This document shows, piece by piece, positions 43,982 through 53,523 of a stretch of DNA of 64,000 nt (positions are counted from its first letter, which is position 1; the number at the start of each line of letters is the position of its first letter). The stretch spans positions 736,930 to 800,929 of the forward strand of contig NZ_JAXCLA010000004.1 of NCBI RefSeq assembly GCF_034043675.1. The letters run 5' to 3'. The translations under genes and the position numbers were made by a program. The notes under the pieces were generated by a model. That model ran no database searches and had not been told where the DNA came from. It worked only from the letters and a program-made list of their open reading frames with translations. Origin of the DNA: KK5 sp034043675. GTDB taxonomy: Bacteria; Pseudomonadota; Gammaproteobacteria; Burkholderiales; Burkholderiaceae_C.

Positions 43982-45130
43982 TTAGGGAACGTACTTCCAG
44001 GCGCCGTTCTCGATCTTGACCATCACGCGGGCGCGCTGGTCGAGACCCAGGTGGTCGGTGGGGCTCATGTTGAACACGCCGTGCGCGCCGGCCACGTCCT
44101 TGGTGGCTTCCAGCGCGTCGCGCAGGGCCGAGCGGAACGCCGGCGTGCCCGGCTGGCCCTTCTTCAGCGCGGCCGGCACGGCGGCTTCCAGCAGCAGGCC
44201 GGCATCCCAGGCGTGGCCGCCGAAGGTGCTGACGCTGCCCTTGCCGAAAGCGGCCTCGTACTTGGCGATGTAGGCCGAGGCGCTCTTCTTCACCGGGTTG
44301 TCGTTGGGCAGTTGCGAAGCCACCAGCACCGGGCCCGAAGGCAGGAAGGTGCCTTCGACGTCCTTGCCGCCGACGCGCAGGAAGTCGTTGTTCGCGACGC
44401 CGTGGGTCTGGTAGTACTTGCCGGTGTAGCCGCGCTCCTTCAGCGTCTTCTGCGGCAGCGCGGCCGGCGTGCCAGAGGCGCCGATCAGGATCGCATCGGG
44501 CTTGGCGGCCAGCAGCTTCAGCACCTGGCCGGTCACGGAAGTATCCGTGCGGTTATATCGCTCGTTGGCGATGATCTGGATGCCCTTGATCGAGGCGATC
44601 TTGGCGAACTCGTTGTACCAGCCCTCGCCGTAGGCATCGGCAAAGCCGATGTAGCCGGCCGTCTTCACGCCCTGCGAGGCCATGTGCGTGACGATGGCCA
44701 GGGCCATCATGATGTCGTTCTGCGGCGTCTTGAAGACCCACTTCTTCTTGGCGTCCACCGGCTCGACGATGCGGGCCGAGGCGGCCATCGAGATCATCGG
44801 CGTCTGCGCTTCGCTGACCGCGTCGATCATCGCCAGCGAGTTGGGCGTGACGGTGGAGCCGATGACGACGTCGACCTTGTGCTCGCTGATCAGCTTGCGG
44901 GTGTTGGCCACCGCCTGCGTCGTGTCGGAGGCATCGTCCAGCACGATGTAGTTGACCTTCTGGCCGGCGATCGTCGTGGGCATCAGCGAGAAGGTGTTCT
45001 TCTCCGGGATGCCCAGCGAGGCGGCCGGGCCGGTGGCGGACACGGTGACGCCGACGTTGATGTCCGCGTGGGCCGATGCCATCGCCATCGCCGCAGCAGC
45101 GAGCGCGGCCAGGTTCTTGATTCTTGTCAT
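43982..45130 (-). CDS. Branched-chain-amino-acid-type ABC transporter substrate-binding protein in the paa operon
   Basis: A 382-residue periplasmic binding protein (LivK/HAAT type) with signal peptide MTRIKNLAALAAAAMAMASA and a mature start near HADINVGVTVSATGP. Family motif MAMVTHMASQGVKTAGYIG-like region and the C-terminal GVFNMSPTDHLGLD are visible. Its start overlaps the paaR stop by 4 bases. No permease or ATPase genes accompany it in the window. Position suggests uptake of phenylacetate or a related aromatic acid with a transporter encoded elsewhere; this is inference. Confidence 0.88.
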   Translation of the reverse strand: MTRIKNLAALAAAAMAMASAHADINVGVTVSATGPAASLGIPEKNTFSLMPTTIAGQKVNYIVLDDASDTTQAVANTRKLISEHKVDVVIGSTVTPNSLAMIDAVSEAQTPMISMAASARIVEPVDAKKKWVFKTPQNDIMMALAIVTHMASQGVKTAGYIGFADAYGEGWYNEFAKIASIKGIQIIANERYNRTDTSVTGQVLKLLAAKPDAILIGASGTPAALPQKTLKERGYTGKYYQTHGVANNDFLRVGGKDVEGTFLPSGPVLVASQLPNDNPVKKSASAYIAKYEAAFGKGSVSTFGGHAWDAGLLLEAAVPAALKKGQPGTPAFRSALRDALEATKDVAGAHGVFNMSPTDHLGLDQRARVMVKIENGAWKYVP

Positions 45131-45759
45131 TGCGCAGTCTCCTGAAGTAACGAGTTATTTGAGGATGCCTGGACGGCCCCCAATCCACCAAAGAACAGGT
45201 CGGCCACCATCGGGGCCACGTCCTCGTAGCTTAATTCCCCGTCGGGGCGCAGCCAGGTGAAAGTCCAGTTGATCATGCCGAACAGCAACATGGTCAAGGG
45301 TTTCTCCAGTCTTGCGCTCACCAGTTCAGGCCGCACCGCGGCGACCGCATCGGCGAAGGCCGCGACGACACGCCGCTCCACCTGCAGCAGCCGCGCCCGG
45401 TCCTCGTCGTTGAGGAACTTGACGTCTTCGGTCAGCACGCGGTGCTGGAACTGCGAGCGCCCGTACTCGTTGACGAAGCCCTGGATCAGCGCGCGCAGCC
45501 GCGGCTCGGGCGCGAGGCCCCGCGCCACCACCTCGTCGACCAGGCCGCCCAGGGTCTGCAGGTGGCTCTCGCAGATCTGCACCAGCAGTTCGTGCTTGTC
45601 CTTGAAGTAGTGATACAGCGAGGGCTTGGACACCTGGCAGGCCACCGCCACCTCGTTCATCGAGGTGCCGGGATAGCCCTGGCGCGCGAACAGGCGCGCC
45701 GCGGCGGCGAGGATTTCCTCGCGGTTGGATTCGAAGCCGGGTGCGCGTCCGCGTGCCAT
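45127..45759 (-). CDS. paaR: TetR-family repressor PaaR
   Basis: A 210-residue TetR regulator: HTH region REEILAAAARLFARQGYPGT with MNEVAVACQVSKPSLYHYF next, then a helical ligand domain. In betaproteobacteria the PaaR repressor, released by phenylacetyl-CoA, controls paa operons through an ACCGACCGGTCGGT-like palindrome; one such site sits before paaG. The gene lies inside the operon, 13 bases after paaE, so it is autoregulated. The name rests on context and family. Confidence 0.87.
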   Translation of the reverse strand: MARGRAPGFESNREEILAAAARLFARQGYPGTSMNEVAVACQVSKPSLYHYFKDKHELLVQICESHLQTLGGLVDEVVARGLAPEPRLRALIQGFVNEYGRSQFQHRVLTEDVKFLNDEDRARLLQVERRVVAAFADAVAAVRPELVSARLEKPLTMLLFGMINWTFTWLRPDGELSYEDVAPMVADLFFGGLGAVQASSNNSLLQETAQ

Positions 45760-45772
45760 TGCTTGCTGGTGT

Positions 45773-46852
45773 TCAGCGTTCGTCGAAGGAGATGGTGACC
45801 CGGTGCGTCAGCGCATGGGCCTGGCAGCTGAGGATGAAGCCGGCGGCGACCTCCTCCTTGTCCAGCGCGAAGTTCTTGTCCATGCGCACCTCGCCTTCCA
45901 GCACCTTGCAGCGGCAGGTGGAGCAGACGCCGCTCTTGCAGCTGAAGGGCACATCCATGCCGGCGCGAGCCGCCGCGTCGAGGATGCTGGGGTCGTGCTT
46001 GCTGAACTCGATCTCGCGGGAGATGCCATCGCGGATCACGGTGACGATGGCCGCATCGGCGTCGCCCGCGTGGACCTCGTGCGGCGCCGGCTTGCCGGTC
46101 TGCATCTCGGGCGTGCCGAAGCGCTCGACGTGGACGCGGTTCTCCGGCACGCCGGCCGCCAGCAGCGCAGCCTCGGCCTCCTCGTTCATGCCGAAGGGGC
46201 CGCAGATGAAGGCCTGGTCGATGCCCTGGGCCGGGATCAGCGAGGCCAGGAAGTCATCGACCTTGGCGCGATCCAGCCGCCCGGCGTGCAACGGCGAATC
46301 GACCGACTCGCGCGAGAAAACGTAGTGGACCGACAGCCGCGTCAGGTGCTTGTTCTTCAGGTCCTCGATCTCTTCCTTGAACATCGTCGAGGCGAAGCGG
46401 CGGTTCGCGTAGATCAGGGTGAAACGGCTGGCCGGCTCGTGGGCCAACACCGTCTTCATGATGGACAGCACCGGCGTGATGCCCGAGCCGCCGGCGATGC
46501 CGACGTAGTGGCGGTTGCGTTCGCGCGTGGGCTTCACGTGGAAGCGGCCCTGCGGCGGGTAGACCTGGATCACGTCGCCGGCCTTCAGCTCGCCATTGAT
46601 CCAGCTGGAGAACTTGCCGCCATCCACGCGGCGCACGCCGACCTGCAGGGCCGGGTCGTCGCTGCCGGCGCAGATCGAATACGAACGCCGCAGGTCCTCG
46701 CCGGCGATGTCCTGGCGCAGGGTCAGGTATTGCCCGGGCTTGAAGGCGAAGGTCTCGGCCAGCTCGGGCGGCACGTCGAAGCTGACGAGGACGGCCTCGT
46801 CGGTATCGGGCTTCACCTCACGGACACGCAGCGGATGAAAGTGCAGGCTCAT
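45773..46852 (-). CDS. paaE: 1,2-phenylacetyl-CoA epoxidase reductase subunit PaaE
   Basis: Passes electrons from NADPH to the PaaAC oxygenase. The 359 residues have a ferredoxin-reductase module (FAD RRSYSICAGS, NAD-binding YVGIAGGSGITPVLSIM and FICGPFGMNEE) and a C-terminal plant-type [2Fe-2S] domain (about 265-359). The cluster cysteines are in CKSGVCSTCRCKVLEGE and FILSCQAH. ATG 46852 overlaps the paaD stop by 4 bases (ATGA). The upstream open frame belongs to paaD out of frame. Confidence 0.96.
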   Translation of the reverse strand: MSLHFHPLRVREVKPDTDEAVLVSFDVPPELAETFAFKPGQYLTLRQDIAGEDLRRSYSICAGSDDPALQVGVRRVDGGKFSSWINGELKAGDVIQVYPPQGRFHVKPTRERNRHYVGIAGGSGITPVLSIMKTVLAHEPASRFTLIYANRRFASTMFKEEIEDLKNKHLTRLSVHYVFSRESVDSPLHAGRLDRAKVDDFLASLIPAQGIDQAFICGPFGMNEEAEAALLAAGVPENRVHVERFGTPEMQTGKPAPHEVHAGDADAAIVTVIRDGISREIEFSKHDPSILDAAARAGMDVPFSCKSGVCSTCRCKVLEGEVRMDKNFALDKEEVAAGFILSCQAHALTHRVTISFDER

Positions 46853-47349
46853 AGTGGCTTGAAGTATTCGAAGGGTTCGAGGCAGGCGAGGCAGCGGTAG
46901 AGCGCCTTGCATGCGGTGGAACCGAAGGCCGAGAGTTTTTCGGTGTGATCGCTGCCGCAGCGCGGGCAGGCGAGTTGCGTGATCGCGTTGCGATGGACGA
47001 GGCGCAGCGGCTGCGCGCCGCCCACCTTGCCTGGCGGCACGATGTTGTATTCCTTCAGCTTGCGCCGGCCCTCGTCGCTGATCCAGTCGGTGGTCCAAGC
47101 GGGTGCGCGCTGCAGCGTGACCTCGATCTCGCCGAAGCGGGCCAGCGCCGCCTTCACGTCGTCCTGGATCAGCTCGGTGGCGGGGCAGCCGCTATAGGTC
47201 GGCGTGAGCACCACTTCGAGGCCGCCCGCCGTCTCACGCAGGTCACGCACGATGCCCAGCTCGTCCAGCGTGATCACCGGGACCTCGGGGTCCGGGATCT
47301 GCCGCAGGACTTCCCATGCGGCTTCGAGACGGGTGCAGGCCTGGTCCAT
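46849..47349 (-). CDS. paaD: Phenylacetate degradation protein PaaD
   Basis: Small MIP18/DUF59-like protein needed for phenylacetyl-CoA epoxidase activity, probably for iron-sulfur maturation of PaaE. The 166 residues contain LRQIPDPEVPVITLDELGIV, LTPTYSGCPATELI and a C-terminal zinc ribbon (CPRCGSDHTEK...CLACLEPFEYF). ATG 47349 was chosen; a GTG at 47367, overlapping the paaC stop, would add six residues. Between paaC and paaE in the usual order. Confidence 0.94.
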   Translation of the reverse strand: MDQACTRLEAAWEVLRQIPDPEVPVITLDELGIVRDLRETAGGLEVVLTPTYSGCPATELIQDDVKAALARFGEIEVTLQRAPAWTTDWISDEGRRKLKEYNIVPPGKVGGAQPLRLVHRNAITQLACPRCGSDHTEKLSAFGSTACKALYRCLACLEPFEYFKPL

Positions 47350-47363
47350 CGCGATCACGGCTG

Positions 47364-48122
47364 TCACCAGACGCCGCCCGGGTAGGCGCGCTGCAGGTAT
47401 TGCATCGTCGGCAGCATGTGGCCCAGGTGCTCGCTGTGCACGCCCTTGTGGCCCGAGCTGATGTAGGCGCTTTCCTTGGGCAAGGCCAGGCCGGCCTCGG
47501 CCAGCACCTCGCCGAACTGCGCCAGCCAGTCGGGCTTCAGCTCCGCCCAGGCGGGGCCCAGGCCGGCCACGCCATCGGCGGCGAACAGCTCGTTGAAGTA
47601 GGGCCACAGCGTGTTCAGCGCGGCCTTCATGCGAGTGTTCGACTCATCGGTGCCGTCGCCCAGGCGCACGACCCAGTCGGCCGCGTGCTGCTGGTGGTAG
47701 CGCGCTTCCTTGACGGCCTTGCCGGCGATGGCGGCCAGTTCCACGTCGCCCGACTGCTCCAGCCGCGACCACAGCGCCAGCAGCCAGGTCGCCACCGCAA
47801 AGTTGCGCAGCTGCGTGAAGGCGAAGTCGCCGCGCGGCAGTTCCATCAGCACCGGGTTCAGGTACTGGCGCTCCTCGCGCAGGAATGCGAGTTGGTCTTC
47901 GTCATGCCCCTGCCCATCGAGCCGGGCGGCGTGCGTCAGCAGCGCGCGGGCCTGGCCCAGCAGGTCCAGCGCCATGTTCGACAGCGCCAGGTCTTCCTCC
48001 AGGATCGGGCCGTGGCCGCACCACTCGGCGATGCGCTGCGAGAGGATCAGGCAGCTGTCGCCGAGGCGCAGCAGGTACTGGACTTCGGGGCTCGCGCCCA
48101 CCTTGATCGATGCGGTCGTCAT
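47364..48122 (-). CDS. paaC: 1,2-phenylacetyl-CoA epoxidase structural subunit PaaC
   Basis: Ferritin-like scaffold partner of PaaA in the epoxidase. The 252 residues include LGDSCLILSQRIAEWCGHGP, MALDLLGQARALLTHAAR, EREQ-like helix and ARYHQQHAADWVVRLGDGT, typical of PaaC. As in other PaaC proteins the diiron ligands are not complete. Follows paaB by 4 bases. Confidence 0.96.
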   Translation of the reverse strand: MTTASIKVGASPEVQYLLRLGDSCLILSQRIAEWCGHGPILEEDLALSNMALDLLGQARALLTHAARLDGQGHDEDQLAFLREERQYLNPVLMELPRGDFAFTQLRNFAVATWLLALWSRLEQSGDVELAAIAGKAVKEARYHQQHAADWVVRLGDGTDESNTRMKAALNTLWPYFNELFAADGVAGLGPAWAELKPDWLAQFGEVLAEAGLALPKESAYISSGHKGVHSEHLGHMLPTMQYLQRAYPGGVW

Positions 48123-48126
48123 GGCA

Positions 48127-48417
48127 TTACATGTGGTTCAAGGCATCGGGCAGCTCGTAGAAGGTCGGGTGGCGGTACACCTTGTCTTCCATCGGGTCGA
48201 AGTAGGCGCCCTTGTCGCCCGGATCGGAGGCGACGATCTGGCTGCTCAGCACGACCCAGATGCTCACGCCTTCCTGGCGGCGCGTGTAGACGTCGCGCGC
48301 CAGCTGGATCGCCATCTTGGCGTCGGCCGCATGCAGGCTGCCGCAGTGCTTGTGGTCCAGGCCCGCCTTGTTGCGGACGAAGACTTCCCACAGGGGCCAT
48401 TCGTTCTGCGTGCTCAT
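48127..48417 (-). CDS. paaB: 1,2-phenylacetyl-CoA epoxidase subunit PaaB
   Basis: A 96-residue small subunit: MSTQNEWPLWEVFVRNKAGL, DHKHCGSLHAADAKMA, RDVYTRRQEGVSIWVV. PaaB bridges PaaAC heterodimers in the complex. Its ATG overlaps the paaA stop by 4 bases, so expression is coupled. Confidence 0.96.
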   Translation of the reverse strand: MSTQNEWPLWEVFVRNKAGLDHKHCGSLHAADAKMAIQLARDVYTRRQEGVSIWVVLSSQIVASDPGDKGAYFDPMEDKVYRHPTFYELPDALNHM

Positions 48418-49403
48418 GCTGCTTCCTTCTTCGTTGCTTGCTTCTTTGCGTGGGCCAGGGCGGCGTCGCGCACCCAGGCGCCGTCGTCCCAGGCCTTGAC
48501 GCGGGCGGCCAGGCGTTCGCGGTTCATCGGGCCGTCGCCATTGACGACGCGCCAGAACTCGGCCCAGTCGATCGCGCCGAAGTCGTACTCACCGCGTTCC
48601 TCGTTCCACTGCAGGTCGGGGTCAGGCACGGTGACGCCGAGGATCTCCGCCTGCGGGATCGTCGCGTCGACGAACTTCTGGCGCAGCTGGTCGTTGCTGA
48701 TGCGCTTGATGCCCCAGCGCATGCTCTGCTCGGAGTTCGGCGAATCCTTGTCGGCCGGGCCGAACATCATCAGGCTCGGCCACCACCAGCGGTTGACGGC
48801 GTCCTGCACCATCTCGCGCTGTTCGGCCGTGCCCTGCTTCATCATCACCAGCAGCGCTTCGTAGCCCTGGCGCTGGTGGAAGCTCTCCTCGCGGCAGACG
48901 CGGATCATCGCCCGCGCATAGGGCGCGTAGGAGCAGCGGCACAGCGGCACCTGGTTCATGATCGCCGCGCCGTCGACCAGCCAGCCGATCACGCCCATGT
49001 CGGCCCAGGTGAGCGTCGGGTAGTTGAAGATCGAGCTGTACTTGGCCTTGCCGGTGTGCAGCGCGTTGACCATCTGGTCGCGACTGGTGCCCAGGGTCTC
49101 GGCGGCGGAGTACAAGTAGAGGCCGTGGCCGGCCTCGTCCTGCACCTTGGCGAGCAGGATGGCCTTGCGCTTCAAGGTCGGCGCACGGGTGATCCAGTTG
49201 CCCTCGGGCAGCATGCCGACGATCTCGCTGTGCGCATGCTGGCTGATCTGGCGGACGAGCGTCTTGCGATAGTGCTCGGGCATCCAGTCCTTGGCCTCGA
49301 TGAAGTCGCCGGCGTCGATGCGGGCATCGAAGGCGGCCTGCTTCTCGGCGTCTTCCACGCCGGCCGCGTCTTGCGCGCCGACGGACATTGCCTGGGTATA
49401 CAT
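48414..49403 (-). CDS. paaA: 1,2-phenylacetyl-CoA epoxidase catalytic subunit PaaA
   Basis: Diiron monooxygenase that epoxidises the CoA-activated aromatic ring. The 329 residues carry ferritin-like iron ligands in KVQDEAGHGLYLYSAAETLG and CREESFHQRQGYEALL. Downstream is NRWWWPSLMMFGPADKDS, strongly PaaA-like. Starts MYTQAMSVGAQDA at ATG 49403, 12 bases after paaK. Confidence 0.97.
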   Translation of the reverse strand: MYTQAMSVGAQDAAGVEDAEKQAAFDARIDAGDFIEAKDWMPEHYRKTLVRQISQHAHSEIVGMLPEGNWITRAPTLKRKAILLAKVQDEAGHGLYLYSAAETLGTSRDQMVNALHTGKAKYSSIFNYPTLTWADMGVIGWLVDGAAIMNQVPLCRCSYAPYARAMIRVCREESFHQRQGYEALLVMMKQGTAEQREMVQDAVNRWWWPSLMMFGPADKDSPNSEQSMRWGIKRISNDQLRQKFVDATIPQAEILGVTVPDPDLQWNEERGEYDFGAIDWAEFWRVVNGDGPMNRERLAARVKAWDDGAWVRDAALAHAKKQATKKEAA

Positions 49404-49415
49404 GCTTGCTAACTC

Positions 49416-50713
<1,298 letters not shown>

Positions 50714-50717
<4 letters not shown>

Positions 50718-51148
50718 GCCAATGTCTCCACTACTTTCTTGCCCTTGATGCGATAGGACTTGCCACGGAACACGGCAACCAGCTCGTCGCGCTGGTTGCG
50801 GACGGTGATGTCATAGACGCCGGTGCGGCCGGCCAGGGCCACCTCGGTCGCGACGGCGGTGAGCCGGTCGCCCAGGCGGCCGGGTGCCACGATGTCGACG
50901 CTGAAGCCCGAGGCCACCGTCAGCTCGTTGTATGAATTGCAGGCGAAGGCGAAGGCCGAATCGGCCAGGGTCGTGATCAGGCCGCCGTGGCAGATGTCCA
51001 CGCCGTTGAGCATGTCCTCGCGGACGGTCATCATCAGCGTTGCGCCGCCGGGGCTGATGGAGGCGATCTCCATGCCCATCATCTTGCTGGCGCGGTCGTT
51101 GGCATACATGCCGTCGCGGACGGCTTCGGCGATCTGTTGGGGCGTCAT
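50714..51148 (-). CDS. paaI: Hydroxyphenylacetyl-CoA thioesterase PaaI
   Basis: Hot-dog thioesterase that rescues CoA from dead-end intermediates. The 144 residues include NGVDICHGGLITTLADSAFA and the active-site region FACNSYNELTVASGFSVDI. Starts at ATG 51148, 3 bases after paaG; overlaps paaK by 4 bases. Confidence 0.94.
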
Positions 51149-51151
51149 GCT

Positions 51152-51955
51152 TCAGCGATCCGTGAACGTCGGCTTGCGCTTCTGCAGGAACGCAGCCGCG
51201 CCTTCAAGGTAGTCGTGCGCGCTGCCCTGTTGGCTCTGCAGCACCGATTCCATCTTCAGCGCGTCCTCGAAGTCCAGCAGCGAGGCTTCGTCGATGGCGC
51301 GGCGCGTCTGCGCCAGCGCGCGCACGGGCATGGCGGCGAGCTTCTGCGCCAGCGCCTGCGCGGCGGCGGCCAACTCTTCGTCGGGCACGCAGCGGTAGAT
51401 CATGCCCATCTGCTGCGCCTGCACGGCCGGCAGCTTGTCGCCCAGCAGCGCCAGTTCCAGCGCGCGGGCGCGGCCCACCAGGCGGGGCAGCAGCCAGGTG
51501 CCGCCGCAATCGGGAATCAGGCCGATCTTCGAGAAGGCCTGGATGAAGCTGGCCGAGGCGCCGGCCAGCACCAGGTCGCAGCCCAGCGCCAGGTTGGCAC
51601 CGGCGCCGGCCGCCACGCCGTTGACGGCGGCAACGACCGGGATCGGCATATTGCGCACGGTCAGGGCCAGCGGGAGGTAGTAGTCGTCGATCAGCTTGCC
51701 GATGTCTTTGGGCGGATCGTTCGGGTCCAGGCTGGGGCTGATGGCCGGGTCCGAGAGATCCTGCCCGGCACAGAAGCCGCGGCCGGATCCGGTCAGCACG
51801 ACGCAGCGCACGCTCTTGTCGGCGGCAGCTTCGTCCAGCGCGGCACGCAGCGCCGTCATCATCGGCGTCGTGAACGCATTCAGCGCCGCCGGACGATTCA
51901 GCGTCACGGTGCGTACCGCGCCCTCGTTGCTGACCAGGATCTCGTTTGTCTCCAT
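51152..51955 (-). CDS. paaG: 2-(1,2-epoxy)-phenylacetyl-CoA isomerase PaaG
   Basis: Crotonase that turns the epoxide into oxepin-CoA. The 267 residues include LTGSGRGFCAGQDLSDP, NGVAAGAGANLALGCDLVLA and AFSKIGLIPDCGGTWLLPRL, very close to E. coli PaaG. ATG 51955 was taken because family proteins begin just before EILVSNEGAV; the longer frame crosses the promoter and operator. First gene of the minus-strand paa run. Confidence 0.94.
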   Translation of the reverse strand: METNEILVSNEGAVRTVTLNRPAALNAFTTPMMTALRAALDEAAADKSVRCVVLTGSGRGFCAGQDLSDPAISPSLDPNDPPKDIGKLIDDYYLPLALTVRNMPIPVVAAVNGVAAGAGANLALGCDLVLAGASASFIQAFSKIGLIPDCGGTWLLPRLVGRARALELALLGDKLPAVQAQQMGMIYRCVPDEELAAAAQALAQKLAAMPVRALAQTRRAIDEASLLDFEDALKMESVLQSQQGSAHDYLEGAAAFLQKRKPTFTDR

Positions 51956-51971
51956 CACCGCCACCTTTCGA

Positions 51972-52009
51972 AATCTATTCTTGACCGACCGGTCGGTAAA
52001 TCGTAAGGT
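51972..52009. promoter_or_regulatory. PaaR operator inside two divergent promoters (paaG / paaY)
   Basis: A perfect 14-base palindrome ACCGACCGGTCGGT (51984-51997) matches the TetR-type PaaR site. It is nested in two face-to-face promoters. For paaG (minus): -35 TTTACC (52000-51995), 17-base spacer, -10 TAGATT (51977-51972). For paaY (plus): -35 TTGACC (51981-51986), 17-base spacer, -10 TAAGGT (52004-52009). One bound repressor would block both. Confidence 0.78.
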
Positions 52010-52075
52010 GCGAGGCCAGCGAAAGCAAGAAAGATTTTTCAAGGGTTAACCCGCAACCCGATCCAGGAGACCGCC

Positions 52076-52678
52076 ATGCCCTGCTACGCCATCGACGGCG
52101 TGATTCCCGTCGTCCACCCGAGCGCCCATGTGCACCCGACGGCCGTGCTGATCGGCGACGTGATCGTCGGCCCCGGCTGCTACATCGGCCCTTGCGCCAG
52201 CCTGCGCGGCGACTTCGGCCGCATCGTGCTGCACAAGGGCGTCAACGTGCAGGACACCTGCGTGATCCATGGCTTCCCGGAATCGGAAACGGTCGTCGAG
52301 GCCAACGGCCACATCGGCCACGGCTCGGTGCTGCACGGCTGCATCGTGCGACACGACGCGCTGGTGGGCATGAACGCGGTTGTGATGGACGAGGCCGAGG
52401 TCGGCGCCTACAGCATCGTCGCCGCCTGCGCCTTCGTGCGCGCCGGGCTCAAGCTGCCGGAAAAGTCGCTGATCGCCGGCCTGCCGGCCAAGGTGCTGCG
52501 ACCGCTCACCGAGGACGAGATCCGCTGGAAGCGCGAAGGCACCGAGACCTATCAGGAACTGGCCCGGCGCTGCCACGCCTCGCTGCGCGAGGTGCAGCCG
52601 TTGGCCGAGCGCGAGGCCGACCGGCCGCAACTGCCGACGCATGGCCCGAAGACGCTGGTCGCAACCAAGCGGGGCTGA
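52076..52678 (+). CDS. paaY: PaaY, gamma-carbonic-anhydrase-like hexapeptide protein
   Basis: A 200-residue left-handed beta-helix protein with hexapeptide repeats: VIPVVHPSAHVHPTAVLIGD, IGPCASLRGDFGRIVLHKGV, and metal-ligand histidines in CVIHGFPE, GHIGHGSVLHGC. In the phenylacetate pathway PaaY is a thioesterase-type helper acting on ring-hydroxylated CoA esters. An AGGAG lies 5 bases before ATG 52076. It is divergent from the main operon and shares its operator. Confidence 0.92.
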   Translation: MPCYAIDGVIPVVHPSAHVHPTAVLIGDVIVGPGCYIGPCASLRGDFGRIVLHKGVNVQDTCVIHGFPESETVVEANGHIGHGSVLHGCIVRHDALVGMNAVVMDEAEVGAYSIVAACAFVRAGLKLPEKSLIAGLPAKVLRPLTEDEIRWKREGTETYQELARRCHASLREVQPLAEREADRPQLPTHGPKTLVATKRG

Positions 52679-52860
52679 ACTGACTAGAGGAAAGCCCGGG
52701 GGTTGGCGTCATCAGGCTTGAGGACGCCATCATGTGATAAGTACCCCTAGCATGAACCCCTCACCCTGACTTTCGTCATGGTCCCGGCGGGCTTTGAATG
52801 GCCCCGGGACCCGGGCGGAGCTTGGTCCAATTTTTCCGCCATCACGGAAGGGGTTTCATC

Positions 52861-53436
52861 ATGCTGGCTAGATTTTTTACCAAGCATTCCCTACTGAGCG
52901 CGGCTACCGCGGCCGCCCTGCTCTGCTGTGCGGCCTCGGCGCGCGCAGATCTGGTGACCAACGGAGGCTTCGAAACCGGCGACTTCACCGGCTGGACCAC
53001 GAACATCAACCCGGTCTACGACGCCGTCGACACGCTCGCGCCGCATGACGGCACCTACGCCGCCTATTTCGGCAATGGCAGCGTCAGCACCATCAGCCAG
53101 GACCTGGCAACCACGGCTGGCACCCACTACATGCTCAGCTTCTGGCTGATGAACGAGGCCGACGTCACCGGCGCCTCCGCGCCGAACAGCTTCGCCGTGC
53201 TCCTCGATGGCGCCACGGCGCTGTCGCTGAACAACGAGCTGGCCTTCGGCTACACCGAGTACAACATCTTCTTCGACGGCACCGGCGGCCTCGTCAACCT
53301 GAGCTTCGCGGCCAGCCAGACCTTCGCCTTCTGGGACCTCGACTCGGTCTCGGTCAACGTGCCCGAGCCGGACGGCCTCGCGCTCGCAGGCCTGGCCGGC
53401 ATCCTCGCGCTGGGCGCCTCCCGTCGCCGCCGCTGA
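52861..53436 (+). CDS. PEP-CTERM sorting domain protein
   Basis: A 191-residue secreted protein: signal peptide MLARFFTKHSLLSAATAAAL with CCAASARA, mature start near DLVTNGGFETGDFTGWT (a common beginning of carbohydrate-binding-like jelly-roll domains in PEP-CTERM proteins). The C-terminal tail VPEPDGLALAGLAGILALGA ends in SRRRR. Should be sorted by an exosortase encoded elsewhere. A terminator-like hairpin follows. The 182-base gap before it, after paaY, has no clear promoter. Confidence 0.9.
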   Translation: MLARFFTKHSLLSAATAAALLCCAASARADLVTNGGFETGDFTGWTTNINPVYDAVDTLAPHDGTYAAYFGNGSVSTISQDLATTAGTHYMLSFWLMNEADVTGASAPNSFAVLLDGATALSLNNELAFGYTEYNIFFDGTGGLVNLSFAASQTFAFWDLDSVSVNVPEPDGLALAGLAGILALGASRRRR

Positions 53437-53471
53437 GCCGCCGGCAAGCCCTGCAGGCAAGCAACACCCCC

Positions 53472-53489
53472 AGGCGCCGGACGGCGCCT
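53472..53489 (+). terminator. Candidate terminator after the PEP-CTERM gene
   Basis: Seven-base stem AGGCGCC / GGCGCCT with a GGAC loop, followed by ccttgcgttt rather than a solid T-tract. It lies between the PEP-CTERM gene and the protease gene, 35 bases before the protease ATG; termination may be partial. Confidence 0.5.
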
Positions 53490-53523
53490 CCTTGCGTTTA
53501 TCGCGACTCATCAGGAGCGAGAA

